From Bremerella sp. JC817 (GTDB lineage Bacteria; Planctomycetota; Planctomycetia; Pirellulales; Pirellulaceae): a stretch of DNA of 11,576 nt. The stretch lies in NCBI RefSeq assembly GCF_040718835.1, contig NZ_JBFEFG010000222.1, positions 1 through 11,576 on the forward strand, read 5' to 3'. Of this stretch, positions 1-6,698 are shown in pieces. The position numbers and the translations under genes are program-made. Within the stretch, counting starts at the first letter, position 1. Each line of letters begins with the position of its first letter. The notes beneath the pieces are model-generated. The model was not told the origin of the DNA. It did not search any database and saw only the letters and a list, made by a program, of their open reading frames with translations.

Positions 1-102
1 GGCCTGAAACGAACGGTCGGTTCCACCCTGTCTGCAAGGAAGCCATCCGCCATGCTGACCGAAGCCGCCCTGAAAGTCCTGACCTACGCCCTGCGGCGTT
101 AG
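1..102 (+). CDS. C-terminal end of a DDE transposase (IS4/IS5-like), partial
   Basis: Reading frame 1 is open from the window edge to TAG at 100-102 and encodes 33 residues ending in EAALKVLTYALRR. The pattern GLKRTVG...L.ARK...ML.EAALKVL.Y.LRR resembles the extreme C-terminus of IS4/IS5-superfamily DDE transposases, where a basic helix follows the catalytic glutamate. The catalytic residues lie outside the window, so the exact family cannot be fixed. I found no clear terminal inverted repeat in the bases after the stop, so the element's right end is not defined here. The gene could be intact or a remnant. Confidence 0.55.
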   Translation, partial: GLKRTVGSTLSARKPSAMLTEAALKVLTYALRR

Positions 103-142
103 CTGGAAGAGGTTGACGTTGTTGGGTGTTCAACAGAGCAAT

Positions 143-838
143 ATGGTAAATAAACAGAAACGACACGAGTTCATTGAAGTTTATCGGCAAGGTGTTGAGA
201 ATTGGCGTTCCAAGGGGAACCTAATTAGGGAAATGAAGAGCCTCACTTCCCTTCTAATGAACTACCTCGCAATAACAGTAGTAGAATGCAGGAATAGCGC
301 AGAAGCAATTTCGTGGTGCTCAAAGCACGACTTGTCCCATACGCTAGAGCGTTACACCGAGGTGATGCAGTTACTGGCTTGCAAGGCTGATTCCGGAGAA
401 GTCCCGGTTTCAACGATTGCAGGGAACTACCCATTGCTGGTTTTTACGCACGTAGCGTGGGCCATAGATAGCAATGACCTTGGTGAGAATCTTGCGAGCC
501 TCGCGTCGCGCAAGGACGTTTCAGAATTGAGCACTCCATTCTGGCAAGAGTACTCAAAGGGAGTTGATTCCCTAATAAGGGGACACCAATATACTATAGG
601 GGAATTGGAACTAGTGGGCCAAGAATTGTATTGGGTCACGTACCTACATTTGATCGAAAGCGCCTCGAAAAAACAGGACATTTCTAGTTCTGTCGCCGCC
701 GTTGACGACGCATTCTTGCGACGCAATTCAGATAAGACGATTAAAGACGACGCCCACGAAATCGAGGGGTCTGGTGCACATCCAACCACATGGGATTTCC
801 GTCGAGACGGCCTGCTCAAGTATATACAGCTTCATTAG
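143..838 (+). CDS. Hypothetical protein, helix-rich orphan
   Basis: The frame encodes about 231 residues from ATG 143. It is also open upstream to TTG codons at 113 and 119, and GGAAGAGG at 105-112 would suit TTG 119, so the start is uncertain; I prefer the ATG. I do not recognise the family. The sequence is mostly amphipathic helix with no signal peptide or membrane segment, so the product is probably cytosolic. Its C-terminus carries a distinctive stretch, DDAFLRRNSDKTIKDD then IEGSGAHPTTWDFRRDGLL, which reads like a conserved motif rather than chance coding. Base composition is AT-richer than the genes near 6350-7070. It stands alone directly downstream of a transposase end and converges with the decayed polysaccharide block. 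An immunity-type protein is possible but unproven. Long minus-strand frames across it are shadows. Confidence 0.7.
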   Translation: MVNKQKRHEFIEVYRQGVENWRSKGNLIREMKSLTSLLMNYLAITVVECRNSAEAISWCSKHDLSHTLERYTEVMQLLACKADSGEVPVSTIAGNYPLLVFTHVAWAIDSNDLGENLASLASRKDVSELSTPFWQEYSKGVDSLIRGHQYTIGELELVGQELYWVTYLHLIESASKKQDISSSVAAVDDAFLRRNSDKTIKDDAHEIEGSGAHPTTWDFRRDGLLKYIQLH

Positions 839-931
839 CAGGCTGTTTTACGGCTGACCTGCGCCCTTCACCCGTGTCCATTCGGTAAATTAGTTTTTGT
901 CGAATTATGTTCATTTAATGGGGGGCAGGTT

Positions 932-1325
932 AGTGCCTTGCCTCGGTCCTACATAGCGTGGCAAGGTTATCGTGTCGCAGCCAATTGCCTCAGCGAATAT
1001 CCCGACTTTCCGACACTGTTATGCCGTTACTCGGTCGCGAGCTCTCAAGAGAAAACTGCTACGATGAATCCAATTCATCTGTTCAGGAATACGTCGTCCG
1101 AGGAAAACCCCAGGAAAAATGGCAATTGGCGTCGCTAGGCGTCCGATCTCCGAGCCAGCGGTTTACGACGAACAACGATTCGTTGTCGATCAAATCATAT
1201 GCGGCATCCCGGTACACGCCCACTAACGGAAAAGGCAGCAGTCGAGCCATGCAATAAGCTTGCACGGCATCTGACAGGTTTCTAGTTCCTCGATAAATTA
1301 AGACGCGATAGAGTGTGCTTGGCAT
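932..1325 (-). pseudogene. Broken polysaccharide pyruvyl transferase (second, distinct type)
   Basis: The minus strand from ATG 1325 reads RVLIYRGTRNLSDAVQ, then LVGVYRD and FVVNRWLG. This is the N-terminal pattern of one subgroup of the polysaccharide pyruvyl transferase family (PF04230: Y.GT.NLGDAIQ...GVYRD...VVNGWLG). The frame stops at 1083-1085, but family-like sequence resumes in another frame as GVFLGRRIPEQMNWIHRSS, LLRARDRVTA, an in-frame TAA at 1019-1021, then VGIFAEAIGCDTITLPRYVG. The expected family pattern is GARDP.TA.LL...GI.AE..GC.TLT.PRY.GPR. So one frameshift near 1107-1119 and one stop separate recognisable coding, and homology fades near 932. It differs in type from the pyruvyl transferase at 1712-2452, so it is not a copy of that gene. 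It is the last member of the decayed block. Confidence 0.75.
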
Positions 1326-1429
1326 TGGCAGTTGGCTGACGAGTTTAATCGTAAAAATGAGCTGATCAAGAGGGCATTCTTGAGTCCTGCTGACGTTTGG
1401 CGTCTCCCTACTAGTTGTAGATCCACAGA

Positions 1430-1672
1430 CTAGAGGGACTGTTGAATGAGCTCAGCGCAACGTTTAATCCCGTGGTCGGGATCAAATTCCACATACCGAC
1501 CGGCGAATGTTTCAGCGCGATCGCCAAACGAACCTGACTTCATCATCGCGGATAACTGTTGAATGACTTGCTGAGTTTGATTGGGCACTGCATCGAGCGA
1601 AACGCCAAGCTCATGCGTTCGACGGCTGAAGACGGCCGGTTCGAACGTGAGAGAGATGTGAAACAGCGGTGG
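1430..1672 (-). pseudogene. C-terminal fragment of a duplicated glycosyltransferase
   Basis: About 80 codons match the C-terminal end of the glycosyltransferase at 2474-3373 closely. Both carry LTFE.AVFSRRTHELGVSLD, AVPNQTQQ.IQQLSA.MKSGSF, D.A..FA..YV.FD and ..QSL followed by the stop. Nucleotide similarity runs from about 1436 to about 1670 against 2478 to 2706, then ends abruptly. The frame stays open to a TTG at 1711, directly after the stop of the upstream pyruvyl transferase, but the first 13 or so codons do not match the parent. There is no plausible own start, and the whole nucleotide-sugar binding core is missing. It is therefore a remnant, probably left by deletion inside a second glycosyltransferase gene. 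Confidence 0.85.
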
Positions 1673-1711
1673 CGACCTTAGGTACAAGAATATCTGGCCA
1701 CAACTCAACAA

Positions 1712-2452
1712 TTAATCGCTATCTGAAATGTTCGCCCAGCCACACCCCAAGTCCCGAAGCCAACACTCCCACATGCCACGATTTTTCGGCGTCTGATTCT
1801 CAAGCAAGACGGTAGGCACCTGATTCATCATGGCAGCGATCGCAAAGTGCATCCGGTCGGTGACTACGTGTTCGAATTGCCCTGCGAAACGCACGTAATC
1901 GGTTGAGGACTTGGCGAAGTGAATCGGGTCACCGAGGCTCCGGTTTTGATACTTTGGGCTGAGAAATCGTCCTTCGCCGTCTTTTCGCAGGAATAGCCCG
2001 CCTGGTTTGGTAGACTTCTGTGGAACGTGCTGATAGCCTAGGGCCAGATCAGGGGCGATACGAGCCTGGGGATAGAATTTCAGGCCGGAACGTTCTCGCA
2101 GGTAAACCGTGGCGTTGCCGACCGGTTCGTGGGAGTACGCCGACTGAGGAAGGATAATCGCAGGCAATCCGGTAGCCAGTGCCGTCTGACGCCTGCGCAC
2201 TTCTCCGTGATAGTTACTGCCTAAGTTACCGCCGCCGAACAGTAGCAGGGTATCGATGTCCACGGTTTCGCCTGGCTCTACCGCTCGCCAATTGATTTGG
2301 AAGTAGTCGAGCAGCTGCCGCGTCGCTGCGTAGATCAAGCAGTCCCCTACATTCTGAGCGACGCCATCGACCAGTCCAACCCGCTTACCGGCCAGCGGAC
2401 CAAAGATCGGCTCAAAGCACATTGCCGGAATCAATCGCCGAGGAGAACTCAC
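1712..2452 (-). CDS. Polysaccharide pyruvyl transferase family protein
   Basis: This 246-residue protein belongs to the PF04230 family, whose members transfer pyruvate from phosphoenolpyruvate onto sugars of exopolysaccharides or cell-wall polymers as ketals. Visible family marks are NVGDCLIY (residues 34-41), the glycine motif LLLFGGGNLG (69-78), AIILPQSAYSHE (98-109), APDLALGY (133-140) and VVTDRMHFAIAAM (197-208), the position of the conserved R.H loop. It is shorter than many members, though all main motifs are present. The start is GTG 2452; ATG 2422 (MCFEPIFGPL) is an alternative, and neither has a clear ribosome binding site. It follows the truncated glycosyltransferase by 21 bp and was probably co-transcribed with it. 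The acceptor sugar cannot be told. With its partners broken, its present role is doubtful. Confidence 0.82.
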   Translation of the reverse strand: MSSPRRLIPAMCFEPIFGPLAGKRVGLVDGVAQNVGDCLIYAATRQLLDYFQINWRAVEPGETVDIDTLLLFGGGNLGSNYHGEVRRRQTALATGLPAIILPQSAYSHEPVGNATVYLRERSGLKFYPQARIAPDLALGYQHVPQKSTKPGGLFLRKDGEGRFLSPKYQNRSLGDPIHFAKSSTDYVRFAGQFEHVVTDRMHFAIAAMMNQVPTVLLENQTPKNRGMWECWLRDLGCGWANISDSD

Positions 2453-2473
2453 GAGTCTATTACCACTAAATCG

Positions 2474-3373
2474 TTAAAGGGACTGTTCTAGGATACCAGT
2501 GCACCGCTCGATTGCTTTATCCGAATCGAAGTCCACATACTGTGCAGCGAATATTTCAGCGCGATCGCGAAACGAACCAGACTTCATTATCGCGGATAAC
2601 TGCTGAATGATTTGCTGAGTTTGATTGGGCACAGCGTCGAGCGAAACGCCTAGTTCATGCGTTCGACGGCTGAAGACGGCCTGTTCAAATGTGAGAGGGA
2701 TATGAAACACCGGCCGCCCGGCCAGGAGGAACTCACAGCAGGTTCCGTGATTCCCGTTCATAATCGCGAGGTCGCACGACTTGACCACCGTGGCCAGATC
2801 GATATGCCGATCCGCCAGGCGGACATTGGGTGGCAGCGACTTGGCGAGTTCCGCCACATTCAAACCGTCGCCAACAACAAGCATCGGGCATCCCTGGCCC
2901 CCCAACCACCGCAGCAGATCCTTGATCGCCCGAAAAGGTTTGAGATAGGCATAAACCTTCAGGCCTTCGCCATCCGGCCAAAGAGTTTCAGCTGAGTCCC
3001 CCCCGCGAATCTGCTTTTTCGCTGACCAGGCCCCCAAGTATTCGCCGTATTGTCGATGCGGGTAGTGATCGAGTTCCCGGAACGTGGTTAGCAGGTTGGC
3101 CGTGACGTCCGAATAGATCTGACCGAGCCGTTCGATCTTGGGCTGCTGATTACGTTGTAGAACGCCATTGATGCGTCCAACAAATTGCAGTTCGTCCCTC
3201 GCTCGCTCATCCTTCGGCATGGGCCGCCAGGGATCCATTTCACGCAGGGGGAATTCATCGATGGGGCAGAAGAAGCCGGTGCCGATGGTGAAGGAGGGAA
3301 TCGAAAGCCCGCGTGAGGCGAGGATGCCCGTCGGGGCGTGACCATGGCACCTGGGCGGTTCTTTGTGGCCCAC
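2474..3373 (-). CDS. 5'-truncated GT-B glycosyltransferase
   Basis: The frame encodes 299 residues resembling the C-terminal two thirds of a GT-B nucleotide-sugar glycosyltransferase of the UGT/MGT type (about 400 residues when complete). Visible parts are HAPTGILASRGL with IGTGFFCP (about 12-37), the start of the C-terminal Rossmann domain VYAYLKPFRAIKDLL (140-154), PMLVVGDG (163-170), and the donor-binding region SCDLAIMNGNHGTCCEFLLAGRP (199-221), including the characteristic HGT.CE..LAGRP stretch. The N-terminal acceptor domain is absent. Its first codons lie in a repeat end (GTGACCATGGCACC, 3337-3350), so the ATG at 3373 is probably fortuitous and the gene a pseudogene. The next gene is a pyruvyl transferase, which points to surface polysaccharide synthesis. 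Confidence 0.75.
   Translation of the reverse strand: MGHKEPPRCHGHAPTGILASRGLSIPSFTIGTGFFCPIDEFPLREMDPWRPMPKDERARDELQFVGRINGVLQRNQQPKIERLGQIYSDVTANLLTTFRELDHYPHRQYGEYLGAWSAKKQIRGGDSAETLWPDGEGLKVYAYLKPFRAIKDLLRWLGGQGCPMLVVGDGLNVAELAKSLPPNVRLADRHIDLATVVKSCDLAIMNGNHGTCCEFLLAGRPVFHIPLTFEQAVFSRRTHELGVSLDAVPNQTQQIIQQLSAIMKSGSFRDRAEIFAAQYVDFDSDKAIERCTGILEQSL
3337..3351 (+). repeat. Solitary right end of a type B repeat, at the glycosyltransferase break
   Basis: CGTGACCATGGCACC here matches the right terminus of the type B repeats at 4605-4738 and 5262-5386 (GT[GA]ACCATGGCACC). To its left the sequence is already glycosyltransferase coding (minus strand, HAPTGILASRG). The remaining repeat body is missing. 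The gene break and the repeat terminus therefore coincide to within a few bases. Confidence 0.6.
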
Positions 3374-3389
3374 GGGAGAATGAGACAGT

Positions 3390-3812
3390 ATGGATATGAA
3401 GCAAGAACTTCTGATGTGCGATTTTCATGATGCCAGAATCGAGAAAATCGAAATTCAAAGCACTGGTGACTGTGAGATAAAATTTGAAACGCTTATTTGC
3501 TACTGTGCCGTCCCGATGAAATCGCATGTTGCCGATGTCTGGGCAGTTCGTGGTTCACTATCCCTGACGGGATGCAAAGACATTGTGCTTTCCAGTGTGT
3601 CTTCTGGCGAGTTTTGGGTGAGCGAAGCAGAATTTGAATATTCAACGAACGACCCCAATGACAAGTACCATACGCCGTTGCTGCGTGGAAAGTCGCTGCT
3701 GAACTCTTCGATCATTTTTACCAATGGAGGCACCATCCAAATATCAGGCGGTTCAATATTGCTCTGCTTGGGAGAGTTCTACGAAAAGATTGAGCAGTGC
3801 GAATGGCCCTAG
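3390..3812 (+). CDS. Hypothetical protein with an HDARIEKI N-terminal motif
   Basis: The frame encodes 140 residues from ATG 3390, preceded by a purine-rich stretch (GGGAGAATGAGACAG); in-frame ATGs at 3396 and 3414 are alternatives. I do not recognise the family with certainty. The start, CDFHDARIEKIEI followed by alternating hydrophobic strands, suggests a small beta-rich soluble domain like those of several short HDA-type immunity or accessory proteins, but this is weak inference. Four cysteines are scattered, and no signal peptide or membrane helix is seen. Base composition is AT-richer than surrounding repeat sequence. It starts 16 bp from the truncated glycosyltransferase and diverges from it, and it converges with the gene at 3952-4530, so it is transcribed alone. 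Confidence 0.65.
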   Translation: MDMKQELLMCDFHDARIEKIEIQSTGDCEIKFETLICYCAVPMKSHVADVWAVRGSLSLTGCKDIVLSSVSSGEFWVSEAEFEYSTNDPNDKYHTPLLRGKSLLNSSIIFTNGGTIQISGGSILLCLGEFYEKIEQCEWP

Positions 3813-3883
3813 TTCGGAAAGACGATTCCCTAGAATTCATGACTGTTCGAGTAAAGACCCATCTACCATTCTTGACGGCAGTG

Positions 3884-3922
3884 TGGCACGGACAGCAACT
3901 AACTCGAGCTTGCCATGGCACC
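3884..3922 (+). repeat. Internally deleted type B repeat
   Basis: The stretch GGCACGGACAGCAACTAAC, followed by CGAGCTTGCCATGGCACC, has the left shoulder of the type B repeats (compare 4613-4646, ending in GTTGCCATC). It then passes straight to their right terminus, CCATGGCACC. About 90-100 bp between two CCAT tetranucleotides are missing relative to the full copies. It lies 29 bp beyond the stop of the minus-strand gene at 3952-4530, the same relative place as the complete copies. Confidence 0.6.
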
Positions 3923-3951
3923 TTGGGCCGGGAGTCCATTGCGATGCGGTC

Positions 3952-4530
3952 TTATCGCAGATGCGCCATCTGCAGGTATTCGTCCATCGGTTGTGAGCGA
4001 GTAAAGAAGTCGGCTGGGATGTTGGCGTCGGATATTACACCAACATTCGCGACGACAGACTCGTACCACCAGGTTCCGGTGTCGACGCACGTAAATCGCG
4101 CATTCCAACGTGCACGCATCCATTCATTTATTGGAATGTCGACACGATGGCTTGCTGGCGAAGTGTTGCCGTTGTCATCCCAGACCATCCGTGGCGGAAT
4201 CCCCTCGCTCTCGCGCCAGGTCCAGTCTAATTGAGCACCTGTATCGGTGACTCGGACGGAAACACAGCGGTACTGAAATCCCTCGGACGCATTAAGTTTA
4301 CGAACGGCGCCGTTGACTTCATTCGCAAATACGTTGGTGTGGCTCCAGTGACTTTCGTGGACGAAAAAATGACGTCCAATATCGGAGCCGAGTTGTTCAG
4401 GCAGCGTCAGGGCCAAGGGGATGCGGTTGCGACATTCGGCAGCGCGTCCGCCCCGTCCAGACTTGTCCCACGTGACGTGGATCAACTGAACGACGATATT
4501 CCGAGTGGCAATGGATTGGATGCGTCGCAT
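3952..4530 (-). CDS. Hypothetical protein, tryptophan-rich C-terminal half
   Basis: The frame encodes 192 residues from ATG 4530, and an in-frame stop (TAA) lies just upstream. I do not recognise the family. The C-terminal half, with QLDWTWRESEGIPPRMVWDD, DIPINEWMRARWNARFTC, TGTWWYESVVANVG and FFTRSQPMDEYLQMAHLR, has strong protein character and many Trp, Arg and Asp residues. The N-terminal 40 residues look less convincing. In another frame just upstream, RPFWVWGWPFVLSVLI resembles a membrane helix, so the real protein may once have been longer and anchored. No signal peptide is visible in the present frame. A repeat follows its stop on the 3' side. Confidence 0.6.
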   Translation of the reverse strand: MRRIQSIATRNIVVQLIHVTWDKSGRGGRAAECRNRIPLALTLPEQLGSDIGRHFFVHESHWSHTNVFANEVNGAVRKLNASEGFQYRCVSVRVTDTGAQLDWTWRESEGIPPRMVWDDNGNTSPASHRVDIPINEWMRARWNARFTCVDTGTWWYESVVANVGVISDANIPADFFTRSQPMDEYLQMAHLR

Positions 4531-4604
4531 GGTGTGGATAACCGATTAAGAGTCGAGCCCCTGATGAGCACCGATAGAACGAACGGCCAGCCCCAGACCC
4601 AAAA

Positions 4605-4738
4605 CGGCCGGGCCGCACGGACAACAACGAATCCGACGTTGCCATCTTAAGTGTGCCACGGGCCTCTGGCCAGTGTGAATTGCGTGATCGTTTCGCGGTG
4701 GAAAACATGACTACCCAGGGCCGGGTAACCATGGCACC
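4605..4738 (+). repeat. Type B structured repeat, complete copy
   Basis: The element runs from CGGCCGGGCCGCACGGAC, through the shared core CTTAAGTGTGCCACGGGCC and GATCGTTTCGCGGTGGAAA, to CCATGGCACC. Near its right end CATGACTACCC (4706-4716) pairs with GGGTAACCATG (4723-4733) around a six-base loop, 9 of 11 positions complementary. It occupies almost the whole gap between the minus-strand genes at 3952-4530 and 4761-5195, and its right end lies 22 bp from the latter's stop codon. Confidence 0.8.
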
Positions 4739-4760
4739 CTGGCTTCAATGCCTCCAAGAA

Positions 4761-5195
4761 TCAGTTGCGAGAGTCATAATCGTATTGATGAAGTAAACGA
4801 ATGATTCTGATTGCTTCAGCCGGAAATTCATCCGTGCCGCCGTAATAATACGATTCACCATGATCAAGTGAGATTGCGGCCGGGTTATGTCCTGTGAATC
4901 TCACAAGCAGGGTAGTCGAGGTTCCATCGCGATGCTCCACCGTGAGGTCGGCGACATGGTAATGAATTGTGGGATCAATGGATTGTGAACATGGTTTGAT
5001 CGGCGTTACGAGCCGGGCGAATGAGGCCAGTTGGTCTTCGGGAACTTCGACCGAGGAGATCGCCAAAATATCAAGCTCCGGTACCGCGTTAACGGTCGCC
5101 TTAATTGTGTTGATCGGCGGAAGCCTTGGTATCGCAGGCTGCGAGTGGCAGCCCCCGCACATCACGATGGAGATCAATAGGATCAACAAACGCAT
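4761..5195 (-). CDS. Small lipoprotein, paralogue of the one at 9009-9473
   Basis: The product is 144 residues from ATG 5195. That start is favoured over ATG 5225 because AGGA (5205-5208) lies 9 bases upstream and the protein then begins with a compact signal peptide, MRLLILLISIVMCGGC, ending in a lipobox-like CGGC. The mature part has the conserved blocks VEVPEDQLASF, HYHVADLTVEH.DGTSTTLLVRFTG.NPAAISLD, YYYGGTDEFP and IRIIRLLHQYDYDSR. About half of the mature residues recur in the second lipoprotein, and 48 of 51 nucleotides of one stretch recur at 8960-9010. I do not recognise a named family; a small alpha/beta envelope lipoprotein is likely. Repeats flank the gene on both sides, so it is a stand-alone unit. 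Confidence 0.8.
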   Translation of the reverse strand: MRLLILLISIVMCGGCHSQPAIPRLPPINTIKATVNAVPELDILAISSVEVPEDQLASFARLVTPIKPCSQSIDPTIHYHVADLTVEHRDGTSTTLLVRFTGHNPAAISLDHGESYYYGGTDEFPAEAIRIIRLLHQYDYDSRN

Positions 5196-5261
5196 CGAAC
5201 TAGTTCCTGAATTGTTGATTTCCATCAGGGGAAGACGGAATGCCGGTAGGGTGCGTCTCGG

Positions 5262-5386
5262 CGGCCGGGTGGCTCAGGCAGCCACGAACCCGAGCTTGTC
5301 ATCGTACGTGTGCCACTTGCCAGTGCGAAGTGCGTGATCGTTTCGCGGTGGAAAGCATGGCCACGCAGGGCCGTGACCATGGCACC
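5262..5386 (+). repeat. Type B structured repeat, shortened left hairpin
   Basis: The element starts CGGCCGGGTGGCTCAGGC and carries ACGTGTGCCACTTGCCAGTG, in which the left hairpin has lost about six bases relative to the other copies. It continues through GATCGTTTCGCGGTGGAAAG to a hairpin, CATGGCCACG (5356-5365) pairing with CGTGACCATG (5372-5381), and ends in CCATGGCACC. The right end is 5 bp from the stop codon of the YdeI-type gene at 5392. A GTAGGGTGCGTCTCG motif, the first half of the palindrome seen at 7097-7114, sits just left of it at 5246-5260. Confidence 0.8.
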
Positions 5387-5391
5387 GGGGC

Positions 5392-6012
5392 TCAGCCGAA
5401 GGTTTCTCCGCGTTCGAGCATGGCGATGAATTCCACAACTTTACGTGCTTTCGTTTCAGGCTTCTTGGCGTTGTGGATCCGATAATAGAAAGCGTACTTT
5501 TTGGACTTGGAAAGCGTCGCGTAGAAGGCAGTTGCCTTTTTAGACTTCTTGAGCGCGGCCAGGAATGCTTCCGACTCTTGGAACGTCGAACTCGAGGCAT
5601 AGGCGGCGTCCCAACGTCCATCGGACTTTGCCAAATCGACCGCCGCGTGACCGGCAGGCTTCATCCGGCCGTCGCGAGTGAGGCGTTCGATATGCTTCTT
5701 GTTGACTTGAGACCACACGCTTCGTTTCCCCCGCGGTGTGAACTTGTGGATCCAAGAGACTTCATCCCCTTTGCGCACCGGGCCATCGATCCAGCCGTAA
5801 CACAATGCCACGTCGAGTGCCTCGGCATACGTGATGCTATTGTGGCCACTCTCCTTTTTAAAGAACTGAATCCAAACACCACCATGCTCGGCATGATGCT
5901 TGTGAAGCCATCGTTCCAGCTTGTTGGTCGTTGCAAACGCAATCACAGGCTTGCCATCGGGCGACGGAATCGCGGCCGCAGGCTTCGCTGGTTTAGAACG
6001 CGGTGCTTTCAT
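5392..6012 (-). CDS. YdeI/OmpD-associated (OmdA) family protein
   Basis: The product is 206 residues from ATG 6012. The frame is open to ATG 6078, but the extra 22 residues are basic, low-complexity and lie next to a repeat. Family signs are strong: WLHKHHAEHGGVWIQFFKK (35-53), ITYAEALDVALCYGWIDG (60-77), FTPRGKRSVWSQVN (91-104), GRMKPAG (115-121), AKSDGRWDAAY (128-138) and the C-terminal AKKPETKARKV region. These match the bacterial YdeI-like family (PF13376 and relatives), about 190-200 residues long, linked in enterobacteria to protection against bacteriocins and peptides but biochemically poorly understood. It should be cytosolic. The first 20 residues (MKAPRSKPAKPAAA) are a Pro/Ala/Lys tail outside the domain. 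It is transcribed alone, with repeats on both sides. Confidence 0.9.
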   Translation of the reverse strand: MKAPRSKPAKPAAAIPSPDGKPVIAFATTNKLERWLHKHHAEHGGVWIQFFKKESGHNSITYAEALDVALCYGWIDGPVRKGDEVSWIHKFTPRGKRSVWSQVNKKHIERLTRDGRMKPAGHAAVDLAKSDGRWDAAYASSSTFQESEAFLAALKKSKKATAFYATLSKSKKYAFYYRIHNAKKPETKARKVVEFIAMLERGETFG

Positions 6013-6104
6013 GTGAATTGAACGAGAACGCTTGTCGGTTGGAGAAGGTTGAACACTACGGCCAGATGCCAGTCTCATCGGCCAATTTCAACCTGCCATC
6101 TTAA

Positions 6105-6200
6105 GTGTGCCACGGGCCTCTGGCCAGTCTCTTGAATGTTACCAATAGCCGGCAGGTTTGTCGTCGTTTTGGACTGGTTAGAAACTAGTTGTGCCCATGG
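6105..6200 (+). repeat. Decayed type A repeat
   Basis: The left module CTTAAGTGTGCCACGGGCC with CTCTGGCCAGTC is nearly intact. The middle has drifted. The right arm survives as ACTGGTTAGAAACTAGT then TGTGCCCATGGG, against the intact ACTGGCTAGAAGCCAGTGG then CACACGGGGG. The overall length, 96 bp, matches the 93 bp stem-loop of intact copies, and the right arm keeps its own small inverted repeat (ACTGGTT/AACTAGT). It lies between the YdeI-type gene and the membrane protein gene, and shows that the family includes old as well as fresh copies. Confidence 0.6.
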
Positions 6201-6345
6201 GATAGCGCTGCGAAATGCGTCGCGTTTGGCGGGCGTCTTCGGTAAGATGCGATCGGCAGGCGAGGCTCGGTGCGTTGTGCTTGGGGTTCCCTGCCCTTCG
6301 ATGCGAACTTCTTTCCGCGAGTGGATGATGGCCGAGACCGACGAC

Positions 6346-6669
6346 ATGAATCCGTTTGCTTCGCCGGCCGCAAGTACCGGGACGGCGTCGCGGCGGTCGG
6401 ACGGGGCCGGCGTGGTGATTCTCTCGGCGAGCTGGCTGATGATGCTGGTGAGCTACGTACCGGCCATCGTCGTTCCGCCAGGTGGCCTGACCAGTCCTTT
6501 CGACCTGGCGATCCCCAAGGGGCTGTCCACCCTGATCACCGCGACGCTGATCGGCCTGGCCTTCCGCTATGTTCGCGGCGGTTTGATGGTCATCGCGATC
6601 CCCGTCTGCCTGCTGGTTCTCTTCTTCCAGGCGATTGTGGTGTCGGTTGGTTTGGTGGTTTGGCCGTAG
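6346..6669 (+). CDS. Small three-helix membrane protein
   Basis: I place the start at ATG 6346, giving 107 residues beginning MNPFASPAAS, because MNPF/YASP is a frequent N-terminus of small planctomycete membrane proteins. The frame is open much further (ATG 6328, 6325, 6136), but that upstream part overlaps a decayed repeat and reads poorly. Three hydrophobic segments are visible: VVILSASWLMMLVSYVPAIV (about 23-42), the region around LSTLITATLIGLAF (about 60-73), and MVIAIPVCLLVLFFQAIVVS (about 81-100). There are no catalytic motifs, and the function is unknown. It is GC-richer than the orphans at 143 and 3390, suggesting native chromosomal sequence. It converges with the gene at 6699-7070. 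Confidence 0.7.
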   Translation: MNPFASPAASTGTASRRSDGAGVVILSASWLMMLVSYVPAIVVPPGGLTSPFDLAIPKGLSTLITATLIGLAFRYVRGGLMVIAIPVCLLVLFFQAIVVSVGLVVWP

Positions 6670-6698
6670 CAAACATGCCGCGCGAAGGTGCTTCGTAT

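Noticed and set aside
427..819. 130-residue minus-strand frame opposite the orphan gene at 143-838
   Set aside because: The composition is Ser/Arg/Pro-rich with no recognisable motif; the plus-strand frame is longer and has protein-like segments.
918..932. IS3-like terminal repeat (AATGGGGGGCAGGTTA) at the end of the broken pyruvyl transferase
   Set aside because: It resembles the complement of TGACCTGCCCCC ends of some IS3 elements and sits where homology ends, but there is no partner end, target duplication or transposase nearby.
5473..6021. 182-residue plus-strand frame opposite the YdeI-type gene
   Set aside because: The minus strand carries a recognisable YdeI/OmdA family protein over the same bases, so this is a shadow.
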